Positions 30,755 through 39,023 of a stretch of DNA of 58,380 nt are shown one piece after another. Below the pieces are notes generated by a model that saw nothing but the letters and a program-made list of their open reading frames with translations, was not told the DNA's origin and did no database searches. Within the stretch, counting starts at the first letter, position 1; every line of letters begins with the position of its first letter. Made by a program: the position numbers and the translations under genes. Origin of the DNA: JBOGTC01 sp050692055 (lineage in GTDB: Bacteria > Chloroflexota > Limnocylindria > QHBO01); the NCBI GenBank assembly GCA_050692055.1, contig JBOGTC010000064.1, positions 1-58,380 on the forward strand. The letters are read 5' to 3'.

Positions 30755-31654
30755 TCAGCGCAGGTACGAGAGATCCATCGGCCGGGGCGTGATGCCGAAG
30801 GCGGACTCGAAGGAGTCGAGATCGGTCGAGTTCGGGCGCCCGAGCGACCGGATCTGGTCGTGACTGACCGGGAAGATCGGCAGCACGCGATCGGTCACGG
30901 CGGTGAGCGCACCGATGAGCGGGACCGGCATGTTGAGCTTCAGGCGGCGCTTGCCGGTGGCGCGCATGACGGCGTCCACGATCTGGCGGTAGGTCATGTG
31001 CTCAGGCCCGCCGAGCTCGTAGACCGATCCGGATCGGTACCTCTCGGTGGCGCTCTTCTCGATAGCGATCGCCAGGTCCACGACCGAGAGGGGCTGGAAC
31101 GTGGCCTTCCCATCGCCCGGGATGGCCACCACGCCCGGAGACCACCAGGTGAGGGTCGTCTTGATCAGGTTGAAGAAGCCGTCGCCGGGGCCGAACAGGA
31201 GTGAGGGTCGCACCACCACCCAGTCGAGGCCGCTCTCGCGTACCGCCTGCTCGCCGCGCCACTTCGAGCTGAGGTACTCGAGCCGGCGGTCGTCGATCAC
31301 GCCCATGGCGCTCAGGTGAACGAAGCGCCGTACGCCTCCCGCAGCCGCCGCCTCGACGGCGCGCTCGACGCCCCCCACGTTGACCTCCTCGAAGCTGCGG
31401 CCCTTCGTCTCGCGGGGGATGGCGACCAGGTGGACGGCCGCATCGGCGCCGCGCAGCGCCGCCTCGAGGCCCGCGCCGGTTTCCACATTCGCCGCCATGG
31501 CCTCCACGTTCTCGGCCCAGTCCGCTCGTCGAGCCCCGCCGCGCGAGATGGCGCGGACCCGGTGTCCGGCGCCTGCGAGGTGCGGTACCAGGTGGCTGCC
31601 AACGAAGCCGGTCGCGCCGATCACCGCGATCGTCATCGGTGCCGATCTGGTCAT
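30755..31654 (-). CDS. NAD(P)-binding atypical SDR, NDUFA9-like
   Basis: 299 aa. The Rossmann motif is 'IAVIGATGFVGSHLVPHLAG', followed by 'GADAAVHLVAI', 'FVHLSAMGVIDDRRLEYLSSKWRGE' (the YxxxK equivalent reads YLSSK) and 'VVVRPSLLFGPGDGFFN'. This matches the complex I NDUFA9-like branch of extended/atypical SDRs, which often act as quinone-biosynthesis partners or NADPH-binding chaperones rather than classical dehydrogenases. I chose ATG 31654 because GATACT lies 6 nt upstream; ATG 31636 also gives the complete Rossmann fold. It diverges from the gamma-glutamyltransferase-like gene with 78 bp between. Confidence 0.85.
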   Translation of the reverse strand: MTRSAPMTIAVIGATGFVGSHLVPHLAGAGHRVRAISRGGARRADWAENVEAMAANVETGAGLEAALRGADAAVHLVAIPRETKGRSFEEVNVGGVERAVEAAAAGGVRRFVHLSAMGVIDDRRLEYLSSKWRGEQAVRESGLDWVVVRPSLLFGPGDGFFNLIKTTLTWWSPGVVAIPGDGKATFQPLSVVDLAIAIEKSATERYRSGSVYELGGPEHMTYRQIVDAVMRATGKRRLKLNMPVPLIGALTAVTDRVLPIFPVSHDQIRSLGRPNSTDLDSFESAFGITPRPMDLSYLR

Positions 31655-31660
31655 CGGTCC

Positions 31661-31725
31661 AGTATCGGTCCTAAACATGCTACCGTCAAGCATCACGTTT
31701 CGCCCGAGGCCACGTCTGCTACGGT
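31661..31725. promoter_or_regulatory. Divergent leaderless-type promoters
   Basis: On the minus strand GATACT (31666-31661) ends 6 nt before ATG 31654; on the plus strand TACGGT (31720-31725) ends 7 nt before ATG 31733. ATCGGTCC occurs twice 11 bp apart at 31654-31672, overlapping the minus-strand promoter. Confidence 0.4.
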
Positions 31726-31732
31726 CTGACCG

Positions 31733-33358
31733 ATGACGCCGAACAGCCCCTCCGGCCGCGGCATGGTCGTCACGCCCCATCCGCTGGCGACGCAGGCAGG
31801 CGTCGAGGCACTGCGCGCCGGGGGGAACGCCGTCGATGCGGCGGTCGCCGCCAACGCGATGCTCGCGGTCGTGTACTGCAACGCATGCGGCATCGGCGGC
31901 GACGCCTTCGCCCTGGTCTGGTGGCCGCCGAATGCACGGCTCTACGGCCTCAACGGCAGCGGCCGCTCCCCCGCCGCGCTGACCATCGATGCCGTACGGA
32001 GCGCCGGCCACGACGACATGCCGGCCCGCGGCCCGCTGCCCATCACGGTGCCCGGCGCGGTCGACGCCTGGTCACAGCTGTTGGATCGCTTCGGGCGCCG
32101 ATCCCTGGCCGACGCCCTCCTGCCCGCCGCGCGCGTCGCCAACGACGGCTACGAGCTGACTGCCATCAACGCCCGCTCCATCGCCGCCGGCCTTCCCGGC
32201 TTCGATGACGCCGCCCGGGCCGTCTTCGCGCCCGGTGGACGCGAGCCGCGGGCCGGCGAGCCGTTCCGACAGCCGCTCTTGGCCGCGACCCTGCGCGCCA
32301 TCGCCGAGGGCGGACGCGACGCCTACTACGACGGGCCAATCGGCGCCGAGATCGCGCGCGCCGTGCAGTCGGTGGGCGGCGTACTCACCGCCGAGGACCT
32401 GGCCGAGCATCGCGGCGACTGGGTCGAGCCAATCTCCACGGTCTACCGCGAGGTCGAGGTCGCGACGATCCCGCCGAACTCGCAGGGGATCACCGCGCTC
32501 ATCGCGCTGAACGTCCTGGCGGCGCTGGGCGAGCGCGGAGGCTGGCCCGGGCTACCGGCCAACCAGCGACTGGCGCCGGGCGCAAGCCTGGAGGCCGATC
32601 GCCTGCACGCTCAGCTCGAGGCGCTCAAGGTCGCCTGGAGCGAGCGGGACCGATGCGTCACCGATCCCGACCGCGACCTGTGCGACACATCGGTGCTGCT
32701 CGGCGATGCGCATGCGCGCGAGCTCGCCGGCCGGCTGTCGCCGGACCGCGCCGGGCGGTTGGAGCCGTCGCTCCCAGGCGGAGGCGGCACGGTCTATCTC
32801 TGCGCGGCCGATGCCGATGGCGCCATGGTCAGCCTGATCGAGTCGAACTGGATGGGGTTCGGCTCGGGGATCATGGGCGGCTCGACCGGGATCATGCTGC
32901 AGAACCGCGGCGCCTACTTCCGCCTGGATCCCGGTCATCCCAACGCGCTGGCGCCGCGGTCCCGCACGCTGCACACCCTCATGCCGGGCATGCTCCTGCG
33001 GGCCGGTGCTGCCGAGGTCGCCCTCGGCGCCATGGGGGGCGACGGCCAGCCGCAGACCATGGTCCAGCTCGTCAACGCGCTGGTCGACGACGGGCTGGAA
33101 CCCCAGGCGGCCGTCGACCGGCCCCGCTTCGTGGCCTCCGTGGAGGCCCCCGGAGGACCGCTCGGACCGGTGAGGATCGAGTCGGATGGCGCGGATGGCG
33201 CGCTCGTCGCCGGCCTCCAGGCTCGTGACCATCGTGTCCAGCTCATCGAGCCGCGCACGCCGGCGGTCGGCTGGGCGCAGGTCATCCGCCGAGAGCCCGA
33301 CGGCTCCTACTCCGCCGGCGCCGACCCCCGCGCAGATTCCCTCGCCACAGGGCTGTAA
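31733..33358 (+). CDS. Gamma-glutamyltransferase family protein
   Basis: 541 aa, Ntn-hydrolase precursor. The N-terminal half carries 'GMVVTPHPLATQAGVEALRA' and 'GGNAVDAAVAANAMLAVV', which are family signatures. The autocleavage nucleophile is the Thr of 'GGGGTVYLCAADADGAM' near residue 353, splitting it into large and small subunits; 'SLIESNWMGFGSG' and 'APRSRTLHTLMPGM' follow. There is no signal peptide, so it acts in the cytoplasm, unlike periplasmic Ggt. It is closer to the YwrD/cephalosporin-acylase-like branch than to glutathione hydrolases, so the donor may not be glutathione. Confidence 0.88.
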   Translation: MTPNSPSGRGMVVTPHPLATQAGVEALRAGGNAVDAAVAANAMLAVVYCNACGIGGDAFALVWWPPNARLYGLNGSGRSPAALTIDAVRSAGHDDMPARGPLPITVPGAVDAWSQLLDRFGRRSLADALLPAARVANDGYELTAINARSIAAGLPGFDDAARAVFAPGGREPRAGEPFRQPLLAATLRAIAEGGRDAYYDGPIGAEIARAVQSVGGVLTAEDLAEHRGDWVEPISTVYREVEVATIPPNSQGITALIALNVLAALGERGGWPGLPANQRLAPGASLEADRLHAQLEALKVAWSERDRCVTDPDRDLCDTSVLLGDAHARELAGRLSPDRAGRLEPSLPGGGGTVYLCAADADGAMVSLIESNWMGFGSGIMGGSTGIMLQNRGAYFRLDPGHPNALAPRSRTLHTLMPGMLLRAGAAEVALGAMGGDGQPQTMVQLVNALVDDGLEPQAAVDRPRFVASVEAPGGPLGPVRIESDGADGALVAGLQARDHRVQLIEPRTPAVGWAQVIRREPDGSYSAGADPRADSLATGL

Positions 33359-33384
33359 GCCGGGTGCTGCCGATGCGCCGCGGG

Positions 33385-33410
33385 CGCATCGGTTCGCATC
33401 GGTTTATCAT
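33385..33410 (+). promoter_or_regulatory. Promoter with tandem 10-bp repeat before ABC exporter
   Basis: CGCATCGGTT occurs twice head-to-tail (33385-33394, 33395-33404), immediately followed by TATCAT (33405-33410), a good -10. The 10-bp period puts both units on one helix face where an activator could sit. A near-identical word, CGCATCGGTC, occurs twice before aceE. Confidence 0.45.
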
Positions 33411-33420
33411 GCCGGAGCCC

Positions 33421-34359
33421 ATGGCCACCAACGCGCCTCTCGTCCATGCCCGCAACCTGACGAAGCGGTATGCCAGCAACGGCTTCACCGCCGTCGACGG
33501 CGTCGACTTCGACGTCCGCCACGGCGAGGCGTTCGGCTTTCTCGGCCCGAATGGGGCGGGCAAGACGAGCACGATGCGCATGATCGCCTGCTCGAGCCCC
33601 GTCACCGAGGGCCAGCTGAGCGTCATCGGCATGGACCCGCGCACGCAGGCCCGGGAGATCAAGGCGCGCCTGGGGGTGGTGCCGCAGATCGACAACCTCG
33701 ACACCGAGCTGACGGTGCGCGAGAACCTCGAGATGTACGCGCGCTACTTCGACATTCCCGGCGATGTGGCACGCCGCCGGGCCGACGAGCTGCTCGAGTT
33801 CGTCCAGCTCGACGAGCGCGCCAAGGACCAGGTCGAGCCGTTGTCGGGCGGCATGAAGCGGCGCCTCACCATCGCCCGCAGCCTGATCAACGAGCCGGAG
33901 CTCGTCATCCTCGACGAGCCGACCACGGGGCTGGATCCACAGGCGCGGCACCTGCTGTGGGAGCGGCTGTATCGGCTCAAGCAGCGGGGCGCCACCCTGA
34001 TCATCACCACCCACTACATGGACGAGGCGGAGCAGCTGTGCGACCGCCTGGTGGTGATGGACAAGGCGAAGATCGTGGCCGAAGGATCGCCCCGAGAGCT
34101 GATCGATCGCCACTCGACGAAAGAAGTGCTTGAGCTGCGCTTCACCGATGCCGTCCGCTCTGACCTGGACGGCCGCCTCGAGGGCCTTGCCGACCGGGTC
34201 GAGGAGCTTCCGGACCGCCACCTCCTGTACACCACCGACGGCGAGCGCACGCTCGAGGCAGTCCACCAGCGCCAGATCCCCGTCGAGTCGGCGCTCGTCC
34301 GGCGCGCCAGCCTGGAGGACGTCTTCCTCAACCTCACCGGCCGCAGCCTGATCGAGTAG
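33421..34359 (+). CDS. ABC-2 exporter ATPase (NodI/DrrA-like)
   Basis: 312 aa. Walker A is GPNGAGKTST, the signature LSGGMKRRL and Walker B LVILDEPTTGLDP; the H-loop is 'IITTHYMDEAEQL'. After the ATPase core (about 1-225) is the C-terminal region typical of the DrrA/NodI type ('SLEDVFLNLTGRSL'). With the two permeases that follow it forms an exporter. ATG 33421 is preferred because a -10 element covers the earlier ATG at 33409. The substrate cannot be read from sequence; relatives export lipo-oligosaccharides, drugs or polysaccharides. Confidence 0.9.
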   Translation: MATNAPLVHARNLTKRYASNGFTAVDGVDFDVRHGEAFGFLGPNGAGKTSTMRMIACSSPVTEGQLSVIGMDPRTQAREIKARLGVVPQIDNLDTELTVRENLEMYARYFDIPGDVARRRADELLEFVQLDERAKDQVEPLSGGMKRRLTIARSLINEPELVILDEPTTGLDPQARHLLWERLYRLKQRGATLIITTHYMDEAEQLCDRLVVMDKAKIVAEGSPRELIDRHSTKEVLELRFTDAVRSDLDGRLEGLADRVEELPDRHLLYTTDGERTLEAVHQRQIPVESALVRRASLEDVFLNLTGRSLIE

Positions 34360-34372
34360 CGAGACCGCACCC

Positions 34373-35152
34373 ATGACCGTCATGGCCGCGTCCGGCCGCG
34401 TCTTCCAGCGCAACTGGCTCGTCTACCGGCGCCTCTGGCACCGCAGCATCGCCTTCGGCTTCCTGCAGCCGGTCCTGTTCCTGACGGCGATGGGCCTCGG
34501 CCTGGGCGCCCTCATCGGTGCGCCGCAGCAGGAGGCGTTCGGCGGAATCCCGTACCTCCACTGGCTGGGTCCCGGACTGCTCGCAGCGATGGGGATGCAG
34601 ACGGCCACCTTCGAAACGACCTACCCGATCATGAACAAGATCATGTGGGGCCGAAACTACGAGGCGATGCTCTCGACGCCGGTCAACGTGCGGAGCATCG
34701 TCGGCGGCGAGCTGGGCTGGGTCGCGTTTCGGATCGGCACGCTGGCGGCCGTGTTCCTGCTCGTGCTGACGCTCTTCGGCATCGCGCGCACGCCGCTCGC
34801 CGTCCTGGCAGTGGCGGTTGCGGTGCTCACCGGGATGGCGTTCGGCGCCTGTCTCATCGCGTTCACCGCCACCCAGCGCAACGACGTCGGCTTCAGCGCG
34901 ATCTTCCGCTTCGTCATCAACCCGCTCTTCCTGTTCAGCGGCACGTTCTTCCCCCTCAGCCAGCTGCCGGAGCCCGTGCAGTGGCTGGCGTGGGCGACGC
35001 CGCTGTTCCACGGCGTCGAGCTGATCCGCGGTCTCATCCTCGACCAGGTGGATCTGCTCGCCGCGCCGATCCACCTGGGGTACCTGCTCCTGATGCTGGC
35101 CATCGGCACGGCCCTGGCCGACCGCAACCTGCGCCGGCGGATGGCGAGCTGA
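34373..35152 (+). CDS. ABC-2 permease, first of pair (NodJ-like)
   Basis: 259 aa with six predicted hydrophobic helices. The block 'LFSGTFFPLSQLPEPVQWLAW' near residue 185 and the following 'TPLFHGVELIRG' are the ABC-2 signature. It starts 13 nt after the ATPase gene and ends 4 nt before the second permease gene. The two permeases share the 'LFSGTFFP' block and probably form a heterodimer over an ATPase dimer. Confidence 0.88.
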   Translation: MTVMAASGRVFQRNWLVYRRLWHRSIAFGFLQPVLFLTAMGLGLGALIGAPQQEAFGGIPYLHWLGPGLLAAMGMQTATFETTYPIMNKIMWGRNYEAMLSTPVNVRSIVGGELGWVAFRIGTLAAVFLLVLTLFGIARTPLAVLAVAVAVLTGMAFGACLIAFTATQRNDVGFSAIFRFVINPLFLFSGTFFPLSQLPEPVQWLAWATPLFHGVELIRGLILDQVDLLAAPIHLGYLLLMLAIGTALADRNLRRRMAS

Positions 35153-35156
35153 ACCG

Positions 35157-35990
35157 ATGACGGCCATCACGCACACGACATCCCCTCCCCGCGCGCCGGG
35201 CGGGCTGGCCACGGCCTGGGCCCGCGTCTGGCGCGCGCGGCGGCTGGTGGAGCGCAACATCATGGTCTACCGCCACCAGTGGATCATCATCTTCAGTGGC
35301 GTCTTCGAGCCGATCTTCTACCTGCTCGGGATCGGGCTGGGGCTGGGCGGCATCGTGCGGGAGGTGGGGCTGCCGGACGGGACGATGATCGCGTACGCCG
35401 CGTTCGTGGCCCCGGCCCTCGTCGCGACGGCCGCCATGAACGGCGCCGTGTTCGAGACGATCTTCAACGTCTTCTTCAAGCTCAACTACGCGAAGACGTA
35501 CGAGGGCGTCCTGGCCACGCCCATGGGCATCACCGAGATCGCCATCGGCGAGATGCTGTGGGCGCTGATGCGCGCCACCCTCTACGCGGTGAGCATGTTC
35601 GTGATCATGCTGGCCATGGGCCTGATCCTGTCGCCGTGGGGCATCCTCATGATCCCGGCGGCGCTCCTCGTGGCCGCGGCCTTCGCGGCAGCGGGCCTGG
35701 CCGGCACCTCGTACCTGCGCACGGTGAACGACTTCGACGTGCCGATGGGCCTCATCGTCATGCCCATGTTCCTGTTCAGCGGCACGTTCTTCCCCATCAC
35801 CGTCTTCCCGCAGGCGGTGCAGATCGTCGTCCAGGCGACGCCGCTCTACCACGCCATCAACCTCATCCGAGGCCTTTCGACCGGGATGGTGGAGGTCGGC
35901 CTGCTCTGGAGCCTCCTCTACCTCGTCGGCTTCTTCGCGCTCGGCCTCTGGATCGCGATGCGCCAGATGGAGCGCAAGCTCATCAAGTAG
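35157..35990 (+). CDS. ABC-2 permease, second of pair (NodJ-like)
   Basis: 277 aa, six hydrophobic helices after a basic N-terminal stretch of about 35 residues. The signature 'MFLFSGTFFPITVFPQAVQI' and 'TPLYHAINLIRGLSTG' match the preceding permease, so the pair arose by duplication. It ends 4 nt before the convergent pgsA stop. Confidence 0.88.
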   Translation: MTAITHTTSPPRAPGGLATAWARVWRARRLVERNIMVYRHQWIIIFSGVFEPIFYLLGIGLGLGGIVREVGLPDGTMIAYAAFVAPALVATAAMNGAVFETIFNVFFKLNYAKTYEGVLATPMGITEIAIGEMLWALMRATLYAVSMFVIMLAMGLILSPWGILMIPAALLVAAAFAAAGLAGTSYLRTVNDFDVPMGLIVMPMFLFSGTFFPITVFPQAVQIVVQATPLYHAINLIRGLSTGMVEVGLLWSLLYLVGFFALGLWIAMRQMERKLIK

Positions 35991-35994
35991 GCGC

Positions 35995-36591
35995 CTACCC
36001 GCGCCCGACGAGGATGGGCCACGCAGCGCGCAGGTAGAGGTAGCCGGACAGCACGGTGATGAGCGTCGCGGCCAGCATGAGCCAGGCGCCGGCCACGGCC
36101 AGCATCGGTCCAGGATCGGTGCCGGCCAGGGGCCCTCCGGTGAGCGCATCCCTCGCCAGGAGCAGAACGAAGATACCGAGCAGCGTCAGCGCCGTCTTGG
36201 CCTTGCCGAGGGAGCGGGCGGCGATCACCACGTCCTCGGCCGCGGCCAGCTGACGCACGGCCTGCACGACGAACTCGCGAATGAGGATGGTCGCCACGAT
36301 CCAGGTGGGCAGCAGATCGACCTCGACCAGGGCGACCAGCGCCCCGGCCACGAGGACCTTGTCGGCCGCGAGATCGAGGAACACGCCGAGCGGCGAGACG
36401 AGCCCCCGGGCGCGAGCGATGCGACCATCCAGATAATCGGTGGCCGCAGCCAGCCCGAAGAGGAGGGCCGCGCCGAGCCCCGCGCCCGGCCAGCCCGCCA
36501 ATGCGAGCACGATCACGATTGGAGTTGCCGCGATGCGGGCCAGGCCGAGGATGTTGGGCAGCGTGGCCAGCGTGGCGGGTGGCGCGCTCAC
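35995..36591 (-). CDS. pgsA: CDP-diacylglycerol-glycerol-3-phosphate phosphatidyltransferase
   Basis: 198 aa integral membrane enzyme that forms phosphatidylglycerol phosphate. The CDP-alcohol motif DG(x2)AR(x8)G(x3)D(x3)D is present in 'DYLDGRIARARGLVSPLGVFLDLAADK'-type spacing beginning near residue 53. Five or six helices cover the chain. The start is GTG 36591, which overlaps the plsY stop as GTGA, so the two are translationally coupled. The family assignment is firm; related enzymes with other alcohols (inositol, serine) cannot be fully excluded, but the 'NILGLARIAATPIVI' start is PgsA-like. Confidence 0.88.
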   Translation of the reverse strand: MSAPPATLATLPNILGLARIAATPIVIVLALAGWPGAGLGAALLFGLAAATDYLDGRIARARGLVSPLGVFLDLAADKVLVAGALVALVEVDLLPTWIVATILIREFVVQAVRQLAAAEDVVIAARSLGKAKTALTLLGIFVLLLARDALTGGPLAGTDPGPMLAVAGAWLMLAATLITVLSGYLYLRAAWPILVGRG

Positions 36592-37235
36592 CGGCCCGGC
36601 TCCACGGGCTCCCCGAGCCGCCGCTCGGTGCCGGCTCGCAGGCGGACGATGTTGTCGGCGTGGGCCAGGGTGATCACCACGCCGGTGGCCATGCCGAAGG
36701 CCAGCGCCGGCACGTCCACCCAGCCCGCGGACAGGAGGATCGCCGCGGCCGTGGGCACGGTGATGGCCGCCATGATCGAGCCGAGCGAGACCAGCCGCGT
36801 GCGCCACACGGTGAGCAGAAAGACCGGGCCGGCGGCAAGCAGGCCGAGGGGAACGACAAGCGCGGCGGCCCCGGCGCCGGTCGCCACTCCCCGGCCCCCA
36901 CCAAAGCCGATGAAGACTGATCGCACGTGACCGATAACAGCCGCCACGCCGGCAGCCGCACCGGCCCAGTCGGCGAGCTCCCCGCCGGCGGTGGCGACGA
37001 TGAGGCGGGCGAGGATCACGGCCAGGGCACCCTTGCCGAGGTCCATGAAGGCCACGGCGATCGCTCCGGCAAGGCCCAGCGTGCGCAGCGCGTTCGTCGT
37101 CCCCGTCCGTCCCGACCCCGAGGCGCGCGGGTCGACACCGCGCAGGCGTCCGACGATGACCCCCGACGGCACCGCGCCCAGCACGTAGCCGATGAGCACG
37201 GTGACCGCGAGCAGGACGAGCGCCGGAACCGTCAC
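36588..37235 (-). CDS. plsY: Glycerol-3-phosphate acyltransferase
   Basis: 215 aa membrane enzyme that acylates glycerol-3-phosphate from acyl-phosphate, the first step of phospholipid synthesis. Blocks are 'YVLGAVPSGVIVGRLRGVDP', 'GSGRTGTTNALRTLG', 'MDLGKGALAVILA', 'GHVRSVFIGFGGGRGVATG' and 'RLVSLGSIMAA', matching the PlsY loops. GTG 37235 is the start. The gene sits 13 nt after a small membrane protein and is coupled to pgsA, forming a phospholipid operon. Confidence 0.93.
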   Translation of the reverse strand: MTVPALVLLAVTVLIGYVLGAVPSGVIVGRLRGVDPRASGSGRTGTTNALRTLGLAGAIAVAFMDLGKGALAVILARLIVATAGGELADWAGAAAGVAAVIGHVRSVFIGFGGGRGVATGAGAAALVVPLGLLAAGPVFLLTVWRTRLVSLGSIMAAITVPTAAAILLSAGWVDVPALAFGMATGVVITLAHADNIVRLRAGTERRLGEPVEPGR

Positions 37236-37248
37236 GCGGCCAAGCGCC

Positions 37249-37569
37249 TCACGCGCCGGCGGCGCGGCGCTGGAGCAGACGAATGGCGATCAGGATGGCG
37301 AATGCCACCACGGCGACAGCGATCCCGACGTAGAGCGCGAACGGCATGTTCGGCCACTGCAGGCTGAACCCGAGCAGGCCGGCGACGGTGGCGACGACCA
37401 GCGACATGACCATGAACCGCAGCGTGAGGCCGTAGGTGCGCGTGGCTCGCGACGCCTCGCGCTTGGCGCGCGTCCGTTCCGCGCGGGCCCGGGCTGCGGG
37501 TGGAAGGCCGGGCTGGCGATCCGCCCCCTTCATCATGCGCTGGTACTGGCGGCGCTCCTCTCGTGACAT
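37249..37569 (-). CDS. Small two-helix membrane protein
   Basis: 106 aa, not assigned to a named family. A strongly basic N-terminal half (MSREERRQYQRMMKG, then 'RAERTRAKREASR') is followed by two hydrophobic helices, about 50-70 ('LRFMVMSLVVATVAGLLGF') and 75-98. The final stretch is RRAAG-type basic. It is the first gene of the plsY-pgsA group and could be an accessory of membrane lipid synthesis, though nothing proves this. Confidence 0.65.
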   Translation of the reverse strand: MSREERRQYQRMMKGADRQPGLPPAARARAERTRAKREASRATRTYGLTLRFMVMSLVVATVAGLLGFSLQWPNMPFALYVGIAVAVVAFAILIAIRLLQRRAAGA

Positions 37570-37592
37570 GGCGCCATCGAGTCTAGCGCGGG

Positions 37593-38966
37593 CTAGCCAC
37601 GCGGGTCGACGCCCCTCGGCCGCGGCCGGCGGGTGCCCGACGGGCCCATGCCGCCGGCTCCGGGATAGTCGACCTTGAGCTGGACCGGATCCGAGCCGAA
37701 GAGCACATTGAGGAACCAGTCAAGCGCGACACGCGCCTTGCCCCCGACGCCGGGCAGGCGGCTCCAGTAGTAGCCACGCCACATGAACCAGGCGATCCAG
37801 CCCCGCACCCGGATGCCGAAGACCACGCCCACCCCGGTGTGGTTGCCGATGCTGGCCAGCGTGCCGATCGTGCGGTACCGGAACGGGTCCATCTCCCTGC
37901 CACCATCGATGCGCGCCATGATGTTGCGAGCCAGGCGCTTCGCCTCGCGGACGGCGTTCTGCGCGGTCGGCGCATGTGCCTTGCCGTCCGACTCCACGTC
38001 CGGGATCCAGGCGCAGTCGCCGATGGCGAAGACCTCCTCGCGGTTCGTCTGCATCGTCGGGCGGGTGACGGCCCTTCCGGCCCTGTCCACCTCGAGGCCG
38101 CTCTGGCTCGCGACCGGCGAGGGACGCACGCCACCGGTCCAGATGACGGTCCGCGACGGGATGAAGTCGTCGTTCTCGCCGATGACGACGCCGCCCTCGC
38201 GCACCTCCCGGATCGGCGTGTTGAGCCGCAGGTCATAGCCGCGTCGGGCCAGGCGACGGGCCGCGTACTCCCCCATCTCGGCGGGCATCTCGGGCAGGAC
38301 GCGGTCCTTGAGCTCGACGAGGTAGCCACGCACTTCCTCCTCGCCGATCTTCGGGTAGTAGCGTCGGCGCACGCGGCGGATGAAGTCCTCGATCTCGCCG
38401 GCCGTCTCGACGCCGCTGAACCCGGCGCCGCCGACCACGAAGGTGAGCTGGGCCTGGCGCTCGTCGGCATCGGTCTCGAGCTCGGCGCGCTCGAGCATCT
38501 CGATGATCCGGTTGCGCAGCGCGAAGGCGTCCGCCAGCGTCTTCATGCCCACGGCAAACTGCTCGATGCCCGGGATCCCGAACGTTGCCGTCTCGCCGCC
38601 CAGCGCCAGGACGAGGGTGTCGTAGTTGAGCCGATGCAGGTCGCCGTCACCGCCCAGCACGGTGACCACGCGGCCGTCAAGATCGATGCTCTCCACGGTC
38701 GCAGTGAGGGCCCAGCTCGACGGCCTGCGCAGCTGCGCGCGCAACGCGGTGACGCAGTGGCGGGGCTCGAGCTGGCCGGAGCAGACCTCGGGCAGCAGCG
38801 GCGTGAAGAGCGTGAAGTTCTCGCGGTTGACGAGCCAGACCTCGACGTCGCGGCGACGCCGCGTCAGCCGCTCGAGCTCGCGCGCCGTCTCCACCCCGGC
38901 AAAGCCTCCGCCCAGGATCAGCACGCGATGTGGCCAGGGCGGTTCGGTGAGGTAGTGCGTGCGCAT
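37593..38966 (-). CDS. ndh: Type II NADH dehydrogenase
   Basis: 457 aa single-chain, non-proton-pumping NADH:quinone oxidoreductase on the inner face of the membrane. The FAD site is 'RVLILGGGFAGVETARELER', the NADH site 'LTFVVGGAGFSGVETAGEIED', and 'VFAIGDCAWIPD' binds FAD. The C-terminal amphipathic and aromatic-rich part ('GWIAWFMWRGYYWSRLPG') is the membrane-binding region. It diverges from aceE with 57 bp between, which places an NADH producer and an NADH consumer on facing promoters. A CATGAT hexamer lies 9 nt before the ATG. Confidence 0.93.
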   Translation of the reverse strand: MRTHYLTEPPWPHRVLILGGGFAGVETARELERLTRRRRDVEVWLVNRENFTLFTPLLPEVCSGQLEPRHCVTALRAQLRRPSSWALTATVESIDLDGRVVTVLGGDGDLHRLNYDTLVLALGGETATFGIPGIEQFAVGMKTLADAFALRNRIIEMLERAELETDADERQAQLTFVVGGAGFSGVETAGEIEDFIRRVRRRYYPKIGEEEVRGYLVELKDRVLPEMPAEMGEYAARRLARRGYDLRLNTPIREVREGGVVIGENDDFIPSRTVIWTGGVRPSPVASQSGLEVDRAGRAVTRPTMQTNREEVFAIGDCAWIPDVESDGKAHAPTAQNAVREAKRLARNIMARIDGGREMDPFRYRTIGTLASIGNHTGVGVVFGIRVRGWIAWFMWRGYYWSRLPGVGGKARVALDWFLNVLFGSDPVQLKVDYPGAGGMGPSGTRRPRPRGVDPRG

Positions 38967-39015
38967 CGGTCACCGATCATGCCACGGGACGCTGATCCGC
39001 ATCGGTCTGTACCAT
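38962..39015. promoter_or_regulatory. ndh/aceE divergent promoter region with repeated motif
   Basis: CGCATCGGTC occurs at 38962-38971 and at 38998-39007. The first lies within a 13-bp palindrome, ATCGGTCACCGAT (38965-38977), that covers the ndh start codon. For aceE, TACCAT (39010-39015) ends 8 nt before ATG 39024. The same word with a final T occurs twice before the ABC exporter at 33385. Confidence 0.4.
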
Positions 39016-39023
39016 AGGGTCCG

